From: [Flexibacter] sp. ATCC 35208
Lineage (GTDB): Bacteria; Bacteroidota; Bacteroidia; Chitinophagales; Chitinophagaceae
Direction: 5' to 3'
DNA: 56,291 bases
Assembly: GCF_001975825.1 (NCBI RefSeq)
Contig: NZ_MTKN01000053.1
Span: 1-56,291, forward strand
Shown here: in pieces, positions 1 to 10,442 of the stretch
How positions within the stretch are numbered: the first letter of the stretch is position 1
Layout of the letters: the number at the start of each line of letters is the position of its first letter
Notes under the pieces: model-generated
Told to the model about the DNA's origin: nothing
Database searches by the model: none
What the model saw: the letters and a program-made list of their open reading frames with translations, nothing else
Made by a program: the position numbers and the translations under genes

Positions 1-3000
1 GTGGTCGGACTATTGACACTCGCAATGGTTGCGGTAGATCCGGCTGGTTTAGACCATGTACCGGAAGCTGTAGATACAGATGGTGCATTGGCCGTCATGG
101 TGAAGGTCGCTGTGTTACACTGGTGCTGGTCAGGACCGGCATCAGCATCAGCTGGTTTCACATAGTTGACCAGTTTCACGCTATCTATAGTAGAACATGT
201 ACCATTTACAACTGTCCAGTAAGCCATTACACTATCTCCCACAGGAACTGTGATCGTAGTGGTCGGGCTGTTTGGACTGGTAATCGTAGCTGTCGCTTTG
301 GATACTGTCCACGTGCCAACACCTACGCTGGCCGCAGTGGCTGACATGGTGAAGGTATCGTTCGCACACTGCCTGATGGAATCAGGGCCTGCCTGCGCTG
401 TAGCAGGCGCCTGGTAGTTCTTCAGGAAAACATAATCGGTGCTGGCACATACGCCATTGGTGACTGTCCATATCAAGGTAGCTGTATCGCCTGCGGCTAA
501 GGTCACCGTAGCTGCAGGATTGTTGAACATACCTGTAGTGATAGTGGCCGTGCTGCCTGTAAATGTTGACCATGTGCCTACTGCTGTAGCCGGAGCTACG
601 GCTGTAGCCTGCATGGTGAAGGAAGCATTATTACACTGTACGATGGAATCCGGACCCGCATCGGCAGTAGTGGGCATAGCGTAATTCACTAATACAATAC
701 TGTCTTTAGAAAAACAGGTACCATTCGTCACGGTCCAGTACAGGGTGGCTGTAGAGCCAGTCGCTACTGTGATCACAGCATTTACATTGCTGCTATCAGC
801 AGTACCGATCGTTGCAGTACCACTCTTTATAGACCACTTACCAGTACCGATCGTTGGCGTAGTCGCCGCCATGGTAAAGGAAGGGGTCGCACACTGTTTC
901 ACACTATCAGGACCTGCATCGGCGGTTGATGGTGTGGCGTAGTTAATCAGTTTTACGTAATCGATAGAAGAACAAAGACCGTTGGTCACTGTCCATATCA
1001 GTGTTGCAGTATCACCAGCTGCCAGGGTCACCGTAGCTGCAGGATCGTTGAACATACCCGTAGTAATAGTGGCAGTGCTGCCTGTGAAGGTAGACCAGGT
1101 ACCGGTACCGATGGCAGGTGTTGTCGCCTGCATGGTGAAGGTGCTGTTCGCACACTGCATAATAGAATCCGGACCAGCATTCGCTGTTACCGGTTGCATA
1201 TAATTGATCAGTGTTACTGAAGCAGAATCAGCGCAGACACCGTTGGTTATGACCCAACTTAATAAGGCTGTCTGACCAGCAGGAACTATAACAGTTGAAG
1301 TAGCACTGGTCGGTGTGGTCACCGTTGCTGTTCCACTGCGTACATACCAGTAACCGGTTGCGCCGGTCATTGGTGTAGAACTAGCAAGCGTAAACAGACT
1401 GTCAGAACAATGAGACTGGGCAGAACCTGCTGACGTAGCGGTTGGCTGTTCGTAATTGATCAGCACAATGTTGTCTGAAGTGGTACAACCCAGGTTGGTG
1501 ATGGTCCAGCTCAGTACCACTGTAGAACCCGCAGTTACCGTGAAGGTAGTGTTCGGATCATTCAGCTGTGCAGCTGAGATAGTATAAGAAGCAGGAGATA
1601 CAACACTCCAGTAACCGGTTGCTCCAGCTACGGAAGGCGTATTCGCTGTCATGGTAAAGGCATCGTAGTTACAATGTTTGAGGGTGTCTACACCCGCATC
1701 TGCATTAGCAGGAGGATTATTGTTTACAATCCATACCGTGTCCACATCCGCACATACACCGTTTGTAATCGTCCAGTACAACATGCTGCTGTCACCAACA
1801 GGAATGGTCACAGTCGTGGTCGGACTATTGACACTTGCAATGGTTGCGGTAGATCCGGCTGGCTTAGACCATGTACCGGAAGCTGTAGATACAGATGGTG
1901 CATTGGCCGCCATGGTGAAGGTCGCTGTGTTACACTGGTGCTGGTCAGGACCTGCTTCAACATCAGTTGGTTTCACATAGTTCACCAGTTTTATGCTATC
2001 CCTGGTAGAACATGTACCATTCACGATTGTCCAGTAAGCCATTACGCTGTCGCCTACAGGAACTGTGATCGTAGTGGTCGTGCTGTTTGGACTGGTGATC
2101 GTAGCAGTCGCTTTGGATACAGTCCAGGTGCCTACACCTACACTAGTCGCAGTGGCTGACATGATGAAGGTTGTGTTCGCACACTGCTTGATAGAATCAA
2201 GACCTGCCTGCGCTGTTGAAGGCGCCTGGTAGTTCTTCAGGAAAACATAATCAGTGCTGGAACAAACACCATTTGTTACAGTCCATATCAAGGTAGCTGT
2301 ATCGCCTGCTGCTAAGGTCACCGTAGCTGCAGCATTGTTGAACATGCCTGTAGTGATAGTGGCCTTGCTGCCTGTAAATGTAGACCATGTACCTACTGCT
2401 GTAGCCGGAGCTGCGGCTGTAGCCTGCATGGTGAAGGAAGCATTATTACACTGTACGATGGAATCCGGACCTGCATTGGCAGTAGTTGGCATAGCGTAGT
2501 TCACTAATACAACACTGTCTTTAGAAGAACAGGTACCATTCGTCACGGTCCAGTACAGGGTGGCAGTAGAGCCAGTCGCTACTGTGATCACAGCATTTAC
2601 TTTGCTGCTATCAGCAGTACCGATCGTTGCAGTACCACTCTTTACAGACCACTTACCGGTACCGATAGTTGGCGTAGTTGCCGCCATGGTAAAGGAAGGG
2701 GTCGCACACTGTTTCACACTATCAGGACCCGCATTAGCAGTAGATGGTGTAGCGTAATTAATCAGTTTTACGTAGTCGGTAGAAGAACAAAGACCGTTAG
2801 TCACTGTCCATATCAGTGTAGCTGTATCACCAGCTGCCAGGGTCACCGTAGCTGCAGGATTGTTGAACATACCTGTAGTGATGGTGGCTTTGCTGCCTGT
2901 GAAGGTGGACCAGGTACCGGTACCGATGGCAGGTGTTGTCGCCTGCATCGTGAATGTGCTGTTCGCACACTGCATAATAGAATCCGGACCAGCATTCGCT

Positions 3001-6000
3001 GCTACCGGTTGCTTATAGTTTGTAATTGTTACTGAAGCAGAGTCAGCGCAGACACCGTTGGTGATTACCCAACGTAATAAGGCTGTCTGACCAGCAGGTA
3101 CAATCACAGTTGAAGTAGCGCTGGTTGGTGTAGTCACCGTTGCTGTACCACTGCGTACGTACCAGTAACCGGTTGCACCGGTCATTGGTGTAGAACCAGC
3201 AAGCGTAAACAGGCTGTCAGAACAATGTTGCTGTGCAGTACCTGCTGACGTAGCGGTTGGCTGTACATAATTGATCAGCACAATATTGTCTGAAGAAGTA
3301 CAACCGATATTAGTAATAGTCCATTTCAGTACTACAGTCTGACCGGCAGTTACGCTGAAGGTAGCAGTCGGGTTGTTCAGCTGTGCAGCAGAAATAGTAT
3401 AAGTAGATGGAGAAACAACAGTCCAGGTACCCCATGCACCAGATACTGAAGGTGAGTTCGCGGACATTGTAAAAGTAGCGTTGTTACACTGCTTGATCGT
3501 GTCCGGACCTGCATTCGCTGCGGTTGGTGACAGGTTATTGACGATCCATACTGAGTCCGTAGTGGTACATGCACCATTCGTGATAGTCCAGTACAACTTG
3601 GTGCTATCCCCTGTTGGAAGGGTTACAGTAGTGGTTGGACTTGTTGGATTTGCGATCGTTGCTGTAGAACCGGTTGGTTTGGTCCACATACCTGAAGCCG
3701 TAGATACAGATGGTGCATTACCCGCCATGGTGAAGGTAGTGGTCGCACACTGGTGCTGATCAGGACCTGCTTCTGCATCAGTTGGTTTCACATAGTTCAC
3801 CAGTTTTATGCTATCCCTGGTAGAACATGTACCATTCACGATTGTCCAGTAAGCCATAACGCTGTCGCCTACAGGAACGGTGATCGTAGTAGTCGTGCTG
3901 TTTGGACTGGTGATCGTAGCAGTCGCTTTGGATACAGTCCAGGTGCCAACACCTACGCTAGCCGCAGTGGCTGACATGGTGAAGGTAGTGTTCGCACACT
4001 GCTTGATAGAATCAAGACCTGCCTGCGCTGTTGAAGGCGCCTGGTAGTTCTTCAGGTAAACATAATCAGTGCTGGAACAAACACCATTTGTTACAGTCCA
4101 TATCAAGGTAGCTGTATCGCCTGCTGCCAGGGTCACCGTAGCTGCAGCATTGTTGAACATCCCTGTAGTGATGGTGGCCTTGCTGCCTGTAAATGTAGAC
4201 CATGTACCTACTGCTGTAGCCGGGGCTGCTGCTGTAGCCTGCATGGTGAACGAAGCGTTATTACACTGTACGATGGAATCCGGACCTGCATTGGCAGTAG
4301 TTGGCATAGCGTAGTTCACTAATACAACACTGTCTTTAGAAGAACAGGTACCATTCGTCACGGTCCAGTACAGGGTGGCAGTAGAGCCAGTCGCTACTGT
4401 GATCACAGCATTTACTTTGCTGCTATCGGCAGTACCGATCGTTGCAGTACCACTCTTTACAGACCACTTACCGGTACCGATCGTTGGCGTAGTCGCCGCC
4501 ATGGTAAAGGAAGGGGTCGCACACTGTTTCACACTATCAGGACCTGCATTGGCAGTAGTCGGTGTAGCGTAGTTAATCAGTTTTACATAATCAGTAGAAG
4601 AACAGGTACCGTTGGTCACTGTCCATATCAGTGTAGCTGTATCACCAGCTGCCAGGGTCACCGTAGCTGCAGGATTGTTGAACATACCTGTAGTGATGGT
4701 GGCTTTGCTGCCTGTGAAGGTGGACCAGGTACCGGTACCGATGGCAGGTGTTGTCGCCTGCATCGTGAATGTGCTGTTCGCACACTGCATAAGTGAATCA
4801 GGACCGGCGTTCGCTGCTACCGGTTGCTTATAGTTTGTAATTGTTACTGATGCAGAGTCAGCGCAGACACCGTTGGTGATTACCCAACGTAATAAGGCTG
4901 TCTGACCAGCAGGTACAATAACAGTTGAAGTAGCACTGGTTGGTGTAGTCACCGTTGCTGTACCACTGCGTACGTACCAGTAACCGGTTGCTCCAGTCAT
5001 TGGTGTAGAACCAGCAAGCGTAAACAGACTGTCAGAACAATGAGTCTGTGCAGTACCTGCTGACGTAGCGGTTGGCTGTACATAATTGATCAGCACAATA
5101 TTGTCTGAAGAAGTACAACCAATATTAGTAATAGTCCATTTCAGTACTACAGTCTGACCGGCAGTTACGCTGAAGGTAGCAGTCGGATTGTTCAGCTGTG
5201 CAGCAGAAATAGTATAAGTAGATGGAGAAACAACAGTCCAGGTACCCCATGCACCAGATACAGAAGGTGTGTTCGCGGACATTGTAAAAGTAGCGTTGTT
5301 ACACTGCTTGATCGTGTCCGGACCTGCATTCGCTGCGGTTGGTGACAGGTTATTGACGATCCATACTGAGTCCGTAGTGGTACATGCACCATTCGTGATG
5401 GTCCAGTACAACTTGGTGCTATCTCCTGTTGGCAGGGTTACAGTAGTGGTTGGACTTGTTGGATTTGCAATCGTTGCTGTAGAACCGGTTGGTTTGGTCC
5501 ACATACCTGAAGCGGTAGACACAGATGGTGCATTGCCCGCCATGGTGAAGGTAGTAGTCGCACACTGGTGTTGATCAGGACCTGCTTCTGCATCAGTTGG
5601 TTTCACATAGTTCACCAGTTTTATGCTATCCCTGGTAGAACATGTACCATTCACGATTGTCCAGTAAGCCATAACGCTATCGCCCACAGGAACTGTGATT
5701 GTAGTAGTCGTGCTGTTTGGACTGGTGATCGTAGCAGTCGCTTTGGATACAGTCCAGGTGCCAACACCTACGCTAGCCGCAGTGGCTGACATGGTGAAGG
5801 TAGTGTTCGCACACTGCTTGATAGAATCAAGACCTGCCTGCGCTGTAGATGGCGCCTGGTAGTTCTTCAGTAAAACATAATCAGTGCTGGAACAAACACC
5901 ATTTGTTACAGTCCATATCAAGGTAGCTGTATCGCCTGCTGCCAGGGTCACCGTAGCTGCAGCATTGTTGAACATGCCTGTAGTGATGGTAGCCTTGCTG

Positions 6001-6660
6001 CCGGTAAATGTAGACCATGTACCTACTGCTGTAGCCGGAGCAGCAGCTGTAGCCAGCATGGTGAACGAAGCGTTATTACATTGTACAATTGAATCCGGAC
6101 CTGCATTGGCAGTAGTTGGCATAGCGTAGTTCACTAATACAATACTGTCTTTAGAAGAACAGGTACCATTCGTCACTGTCCAGTACAGGGTGGCAGTAGA
6201 GCCAGTCGCTACTGTGATCACAGCATTTACTTTGCTGCTATCAGCAGTACCGATAGTAGCAGTACCACTCTTTATAGACCACTTACCGGTACCGATAGTT
6301 GGCGTAGTTGCCGCCATGGTAAAGGAAGGGGTCGCACATTGTTTCACACTATCCGGACCTGCATTCGCAGTAGATGGTGTAGCGTAGTTAATCAGTTTTA
6401 CGTAGTCGGTAGAGGAACAGGTACCGTTGGTCACTGTCCATTTTAAAGTAGCAGTATCACCAGCTGCCAGGGTCACCGTAGCTGCAGGATTGTTGAACAT
6501 ACCTGTAGTGATGGTGGCTTTGCTACCTGTGAAGGTGGACCAGGTACCGGTTGCGGTAGATGGAGAAGCAGCAGTTGCCTGCATGGTGAATGTGCTGTTC
6601 GCACACTGCATAATAGAATCCGGACCAGCATTCGCTGTTACCGGTTGCATATAGTTAGTC
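1..6660 (-). repeat. 1815-bp (605-codon) higher-order tandem repeat, about 3.7 copies
   Basis: Equivalent positions recur at exactly 1815-bp spacing: 1, 1816, 3631 and 5446, and likewise 439, 2254, 4069 and 5884. Each block codes for seven Ig-like units of about 86 residues, and units at the same phase in different blocks are far more alike than neighbours within a block. By eye, a 270-bp stretch at 2254 differs from the one at 4069 at only about nine bases. The spacing is a whole number of codons with no indel between blocks. The array starts, in gene direction, near 6660 and runs off the left edge. Confidence 0.93.
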
Positions 6661-9600
6661 AGTAATACAGTAGAAGAAGTCGTACAAGCGCCGTTGGTAA
6701 TTGTCCAGGTCAGGGTTGCAGTCTTACCTGCAGGTACGAATACTGTAGTAGTAGGACTGGAAGTATTTGTGATAGTTGCTGTACCAGTGTAAGTCCATGC
6801 ACCTGCACCTACCGAAGCGGAGTTAGCCGCCATGGTGAACAGGGAGTCATTACAATGTGTCTGTGCAGGACCTGCATTGGAAGTAGTCGGTGCTGTATAA
6901 ACAGTGACAGTACCGCTTGCACAGGCAGTAGTACCACACTTACCGTTGCTTTCTACCCTTACATAATATGTAGTCGTTGCAGAAACGCTCACAGTGATAG
7001 AAGAACCAGTACCGATTGAAGTACCGGAACCACAACCACCTGCATACCACACATATTGGCCTGCGGTAGTACCATTGGCGTTAGTACCCAGGGTTCCACC
7101 TACAACTGTCAGGGTAGCAGAACCACTTGTACAGATAGAAGGTGCACTTACTGTTACGCTGGTTGGAGCAGTTGGCGGCGTTTCAACATTTACTTTGATA
7201 GTAGTTGAATTGGTACAACCACCATTATTACTTCTGAAGTTAACTGTAAATGTATATACACCTGCAGCAACACCAGTAGGAATAGGTACAGTGATCGGCC
7301 ATGAAGTTATTTGAGTTTCAGGCACTGCAGAGAAGCCGGACATAGTACCAGTTACACTGTAGTAAGTTGGCGTACCGCTGGTAGCTGTGGTATCCATCGT
7401 GAAATAACCCTGCGTGTTACAAACGGTATCAGGCTTCAGGGTCATGGTTGGCAGCGCAGTATAGTGCAGCACTACCTGATCTGAGTTGGTACCACAACCA
7501 CTTGCATTGTTGATGGTCCATGCCAGCGTTACATCCTGATAGCTACCGTTGGTAATTCTCACAGTAGTATTATAGGCGTGTATATCATCGATGGTTACAC
7601 CAGTAGAGGATCCTACTATTGACCATGTACCGGTTTCTGCGAAGTCACCTGTCAAGGTGAGATCCGGTTCGTTCGCCTGCATGGTAAATACATTATTAGT
7701 ACCACACAACGTTGTATCCGGACCTGCATAAGCAGTGGTAGCGCCAGTGATCAGTGTCAGGGTATCATAAGCATAGCCCACACAATCAGAGTTGCCGGTT
7801 GCTGTCACAGTCCACTGCAGGTAAACGGTAATACCCGGATTATTCAGGGTAACTGTAGCAGCAGGGTTGTTCTTATTTAAAGTAACGTAGTCGGAGAAGT
7901 TGATGGTAGAGCTGGTGTCACCAGAAATACCAGGACCAGAGATACCAGTGATCGTCCACACGCCTTTGGTACCAGTAATGGTACTACGGGTCATAGTGAA
8001 GGTACCTGAGGCATTGCTTCCATCTTCCACACACTTGGTCACATGTGTACCAGCAGGTGGTGAAGGCACAGCCGTAAGGTGAATGATAAATGGCGCCGAC
8101 GTGACGGTACAGGTTCCATTCGTGACAACGACTATAAAGGAGCTGTCGGCAAGGGTCTCTGTATTATATATCATACCCGTCTGATCATTATAATCAGAGA
8201 GCAATGTACCTGTAGCCACGCTTGAGCCTTTGTACCAACGGATGCTCTTGGTAGCATCACCATTTGGTGCCAGAGCATCAGCAATACTCAGGGTAACCCT
8301 GCTACCCACACACAATGAAGTATCAGAAGCGGCCACCTCCACGATAGGTTTGTCATCCTTCTTAATAGTAGCACTATTTGAGTCAATACAGGTCTTACCA
8401 CCATCTACACCATAAGTTATATAACCATATACGGTAATAGTAGTATCACTTACAACTGTGATCTGTCGGTCTGGACCAACGTAACTGGTATCATTCCATT
8501 TAAAGTAATCATAACCACCGGAGGCTTGTAGGTCAACCGTGCCTCCCTCACAGACCTGCGTTTTGGTCAGGTATAGTATTGGCATCGGTAGTATCGTGAT
8601 CTTGACCGATGATGACGGGGCCGCACAGGTTTGTGAGGAGCTTCCGCTTTCATATATCCTGACACGGAACAGGTAATCGGCAGCTACGTCTTTCGTACCT
8701 TTCAGTTCTCCTTCCGTGATTACCAGGGTGTCATTGTTAGCAGTACCAAAAGGAACATCGAACCAGGTCACACCACCATCATCAGACATTTCCCATTGGT
8801 ACTCTGCATTTGTAAAGTAATTGGTTGGCGTATAAGAAGAAACGAGCGTAGTAGCAACGCCCTCACACAATACCTCTTTCAGGCTGCTGGCAGCGCCAAG
8901 GATAGAAGCGGTGATAATCGGACTACAATAAGAGAATTGAATATCATCCAACGCAATATCGTTACCACAACCACCGGGGAAGTTGTTGATAATTCGTACA
9001 ATTACGTTCGTAACGCCGGTAGGTACGGTGAAAGATCCACCGAACCGTTGCCATGTAGCTTTTGAGAAGTTGGGCGAAACCGCGTACGTTCGGAAGCTCG
9101 CCAATATCTGACTGGTATTGGCCGCATTCACAATCTGGAAAGTCACCCCTGCATAAATAAAACCAGACGAACAGGTGTTCGTCATCACATAGGAGCTATC
9201 CGCATTTATAAACCAGGCACTAAAGTTATATACCGAACCACGACACAGACCATCTACTTCTTTTTGGAAAAATACCGTTGGCGTAGTACTGGAGTTCGCA
9301 ACCAGCATACCACCACGGGTAGAACCTGTATGATCACTGGTAGTAATCCAGTCACCTTTCAGGTGCGTTGTATTTGAGATCGCATAATAATTATCAGCCG
9401 GATCACCAGAAGCCGAGTAAGTATACCCTACCGCAGAAGCCGGGGAATATGCTTTACGGGTCGCGGTGGTGGGCAAGGTGCCAAAGTCTTCAGTGAAACC
9501 TGGCATCTCCGCATCCCCCCCGCTACAAGTGGTAATCGTACAGTCTACCACGACAATACTCTTAGTAGTGGTAACTGTCTTGGTGGTACTACCAGACTTA

Positions 9601-9944
9601 TAACTCGTTGACAGCGTAAAAGTATATTTACCTGTAGCCAAAAATTGCAACGTCAGCAAATTCGTAAGAGTTAGCTGAGTTGCTTTGACAGAGGAAGCAT
9701 TCTCTGAATACAGGATATTATAATCAGCCGCAGAATTATTGGGCGTGGTAATGGTCCAGGTTACCTTTGTTTGTTGGCCACTCGCCAGCTGGGCGTTCAT
9801 ACTGGTAAACTTGATCTGGTCCGCAGTACTACTATTCGTAGACATACAGACCGTATCCGGCATGTTAACATACCAGGTTTGAGACCGCGCTATACCAGTA
9901 AAAAGCAACAAACAGCCGCATAATAGGATTAGAATCTTTTTCAT
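1..9944 (-). CDS. Giant secreted Ig-like repeat protein, adhesin-like (3' end beyond window)
   Basis: The minus strand is open from an ATG at 9944 to the left edge, giving 3314 codons without a stop, so the gene is partial. Residues 1-24 form a signal peptide (MKKILILLCGCLLLF, then ARSQ). Residues about 146-336 resemble a jelly-roll carbohydrate-binding module, with a typical GNDIALDDIQF ending. Residues about 340-1095 are divergent Ig/PKD-like units. From about residue 1095 on there is a regular array of 86-residue units with the pattern NAGPDS..QC..xFTM..A..GTW..ATVTL..TATL.WTVTNG.C...V.L.NY, each with two cysteines that could pair. Such proteins are normally exported by T9SS and act as surface adhesins or SprB-like gliding filaments; a C-terminal sorting domain would be expected left of the window but is not seen. 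The adhesin role is inferred. The many plus-strand frames here are antisense artefacts of the repeat. Confidence 0.93.
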   Translation of the reverse strand, partial: MKKILILLCGCLLLFTGIARSQTWYVNMPDTVCMSTNSSTADQIKFTSMNAQLASGQQTKVTWTITTPNNSAADYNILYSENASSVKATQLTLTNLLTLQFLATGKYTFTLSTSYKSGSTTKTVTTTKSIVVVDCTITTCSGGDAEMPGFTEDFGTLPTTATRKAYSPASAVGYTYSASGDPADNYYAISNTTHLKGDWITTSDHTGSTRGGMLVANSSTTPTVFFQKEVDGLCRGSVYNFSAWFINADSSYVMTNTCSSGFIYAGVTFQIVNAANTSQILASFRTYAVSPNFSKATWQRFGGSFTVPTGVTNVIVRIINNFPGGCGNDIALDDIQFSYCSPIITASILGAASSLKEVLCEGVATTLVSSYTPTNYFTNAEYQWEMSDDGGVTWFDVPFGTANNDTLVITEGELKGTKDVAADYLFRVRIYESGSSSQTCAAPSSSVKITILPMPILYLTKTQVCEGGTVDLQASGGYDYFKWNDTSYVGPDRQITVVSDTTITVYGYITYGVDGGKTCIDSNSATIKKDDKPIVEVAASDTSLCVGSRVTLSIADALAPNGDATKSIRWYKGSSVATGTLLSDYNDQTGMIYNTETLADSSFIVVVTNGTCTVTSAPFIIHLTAVPSPPAGTHVTKCVEDGSNASGTFTMTRSTITGTKGVWTITGISGPGISGDTSSTINFSDYVTLNKNNPAATVTLNNPGITVYLQWTVTATGNSDCVGYAYDTLTLITGATTAYAGPDTTLCGTNNVFTMQANEPDLTLTGDFAETGTWSIVGSSTGVTIDDIHAYNTTVRITNGSYQDVTLAWTINNASGCGTNSDQVVLHYTALPTMTLKPDTVCNTQGYFTMDTTATSGTPTYYSVTGTMSGFSAVPETQITSWPITVPIPTGVAAGVYTFTVNFRSNNGGCTNSTTIKVNVETPPTAPTSVTVSAPSICTSGSATLTVVGGTLGTNANGTTAGQYVWYAGGCGSGTSIGTGSSITVSVSATTTYYVRVESNGKCGTTACASGTVTVYTAPTTSNAGPAQTHCNDSLFTMAANSASVGAGAWTYTGTATITNTSSPTTTVFVPAGKTATLTWTITNGACTTSSTVLLTNYMQPVTANAGPDSIMQCANSTFTMQATAASPSTATGTWSTFTGSKATITTGMFNNPAATVTLAAGDTATLKWTVTNGTCSSTDYVKLINYATPSTANAGPDSVKQCATPSFTMAATTPTIGTGKWSIKSGTATIGTADSSKVNAVITVATGSTATLYWTVTNGTCSSKDSIVLVNYAMPTTANAGPDSIVQCNNASFTMLATAAAPATAVGTWSTFTGSKATITTGMFNNAAATVTLAAGDTATLIWTVTNGVCSSTDYVLLKNYQAPSTAQAGLDSIKQCANTTFTMSATAASVGVGTWTVSKATATITSPNSTTTTITVPVGDSVMAYWTIVNGTCSTRDSIKLVNYVKPTDAEAGPDQHQCATTTFTMAGNAPSVSTASGMWTKPTGSTATIANPTSPTTTVTLPTGDSTKLYWTITNGACTTTDSVWIVNNLSPTAANAGPDTIKQCNNATFTMSANTPSVSGAWGTWTVVSPSTYTISAAQLNNPTATFSVTAGQTVVLKWTITNIGCTSSDNIVLINYVQPTATSAGTAQTHCSDSLFTLAGSTPMTGATGYWYVRSGTATVTTPTSATSTVIVPAGQTALLRWVITNGVCADSASVTITNYKQPVAANAGPDSLMQCANSTFTMQATTPAIGTGTWSTFTGSKATITTGMFNNPAATVTLAAGDTATLIWTVTNGTCSSTDYVKLINYATPTTANAGPDSVKQCATPSFTMAATTPTIGTGKWSVKSGTATIGTADSSKVNAVITVATGSTATLYWTVTNGTCSSKDSVVLVNYAMPTTANAGPDSIVQCNNASFTMQATAAAPATAVGTWSTFTGSKATITTGMFNNAAATVTLAAGDTATLIWTVTNGVCSSTDYVYLKNYQAPSTAQAGLDSIKQCANTTFTMSATAASVGVGTWTVSKATATITSPNSTTTTITVPVGDSVMAYWTIVNGTCSTRDSIKLVNYVKPTDAEAGPDQHQCATTTFTMAGNAPSVSTASGMWTKPTGSTATIANPTSPTTTVTLPTGDSTKLYWTITNGACTTTDSVWIVNNLSPTAANAGPDTIKQCNNATFTMSANSPSVSGAWGTWTVVSPSTYTISAAQLNNPTATFSVTAGQTVVLKWTITNIGCTSSDNIVLINYVQPTATSAGTAQQHCSDSLFTLAGSTPMTGATGYWYVRSGTATVTTPTSATSTVIVPAGQTALLRWVITNGVCADSASVTITNYKQPVAANAGPDSIMQCANSTFTMQATTPAIGTGTWSTFTGSKATITTGMFNNPAATVTLAAGDTATLIWTVTNGLCSSTDYVKLINYATPSTANAGPDSVKQCATPSFTMAATTPTIGTGKWSVKSGTATIGTADSSKVNAVITVATGSTATLYWTVTNGTCSSKDSVVLVNYAMPTTANAGPDSIVQCNNASFTMQATAAAPATAVGTWSTFTGSKATITTGMFNNAAATVTLAAGDTATLIWTVTNGVCSSTDYVFLKNYQAPSTAQAGLDSIKQCANTTFIMSATATSVGVGTWTVSKATATITSPNSTTTTITVPVGDSVMAYWTIVNGTCSTRDSIKLVNYVKPTDVEAGPDQHQCNTATFTMAANAPSVSTASGTWSKPAGSTATIASVNSPTTTVTIPVGDSSMLYWTITNGVCADVDTVWIVNNNPPANADAGVDTLKHCNYDAFTMTANTPSVAGATGYWSVVSPASYTISAAQLNDPNTTFTVTAGSTVVLSWTITNLGCTTSDNIVLINYEQPTATSAGSAQSHCSDSLFTLASSTPMTGATGYWYVRSGTATVTTPTSATSTVIVPAGQTALLSWVITNGVCADSASVTLINYMQPVTANAGPDSIMQCANSTFTMQATTPAIGTGTWSTFTGSTATITTGMFNDPAATVTLAAGDTATLIWTVTNGLCSSIDYVKLINYATPSTADAGPDSVKQCATPSFTMAATTPTIGTGKWSIKSGTATIGTADSSNVNAVITVATGSTATLYWTVTNGTCFSKDSIVLVNYAMPTTADAGPDSIVQCNNASFTMQATAVAPATAVGTWSTFTGSTATITTGMFNNPAATVTLAAGDTATLIWTVTNGVCASTDYVFLKNYQAPATAQAGPDSIRQCANDTFTMSATAASVGVGTWTVSKATATITSPNSPTTTITVPVGDSVMAYWTVVNGTCSTIDSVKLVNYVKPADADAGPDQHQCNTATFTMTANAPSVSTASGTWSKPAGSTATIASVNSPT

Positions 9945-10117
9945 CTTCGTACTTTTTGAAAAAAAACTATCAGATAACTTCAGTTTCAGGCTGTTGTAAC
10001 CCAATGAGCGTTTTCATAATTTTGAGGGCGAAAGTCCATCCTATTAGTTCTGCAGATGGCAAGCCGGTGTTTGTAAATGTGTTTCATAGGCCAAAATGAT
10101 AATTATATACGAACGAG

Positions 10118-10125
10118 CAAATATA
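10118..10125 (-). promoter_or_regulatory. Possible -7 element of the giant repeat gene
   Basis: The minus strand reads TATATTTG, matching the Bacteroidota -7 consensus TAnnTTTG, and would give a leader of about 165 nt. No convincing TTG -33 element lies 19-21 bases upstream, so the assignment is weak. Apart from this element and the terminator at 10237-10273, nothing else was recognised in the gene-free stretch 9945-10442. Confidence 0.3.
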
Positions 10126-10236
10126 AAATAAGTTTGATATATTTTACTATTTTATAATTGATAAACTATACTAAAAGCTGACAATCAGTCAGATACAAGT
10201 TTTTAACAAATTGATAACAAAAAATAGGATAAACAC

Positions 10237-10273
10237 AAAAAGCCTTACAAGTCAATGACTTATAAGGCTTTTT
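10237..10273. terminator. Bidirectional hairpin terminator
   Basis: An 18-bp arm starting AAAAAGCCTTA pairs with an arm ending TAAGGCTTTTT, with one C-A mismatch and a loop of about 5 nt. A-rich and T-rich ends on both sides make it usable in either direction. It lies downstream of the minus-strand lipoprotein gene ending at 10443 and upstream of the giant gene's promoter region, so it probably insulates the giant gene. Confidence 0.8.
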
Positions 10274-10442
10274 TAGTATGTAATAATTTTTATAATATAA
10301 CTTTCAGGAGGTAAGCGAAGTGTTATTTTAGTATTTAAAATGGGTTTATTGTGGTAGTATATTATCTATTTTTATCAGTATAGGCAATCGTGATATGGGA
10401 TCTTCCAGTGGTGGGTTTCAATCCATTCAATTCCAGATTGCG

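Noticed and set aside
123..8415. Many plus-strand frames of 60-160 codons over the giant gene
   Set aside because: They recur at the 1815-bp repeat period and are antisense to a continuous minus-strand frame that holds the signal peptide and Ig-like motifs.
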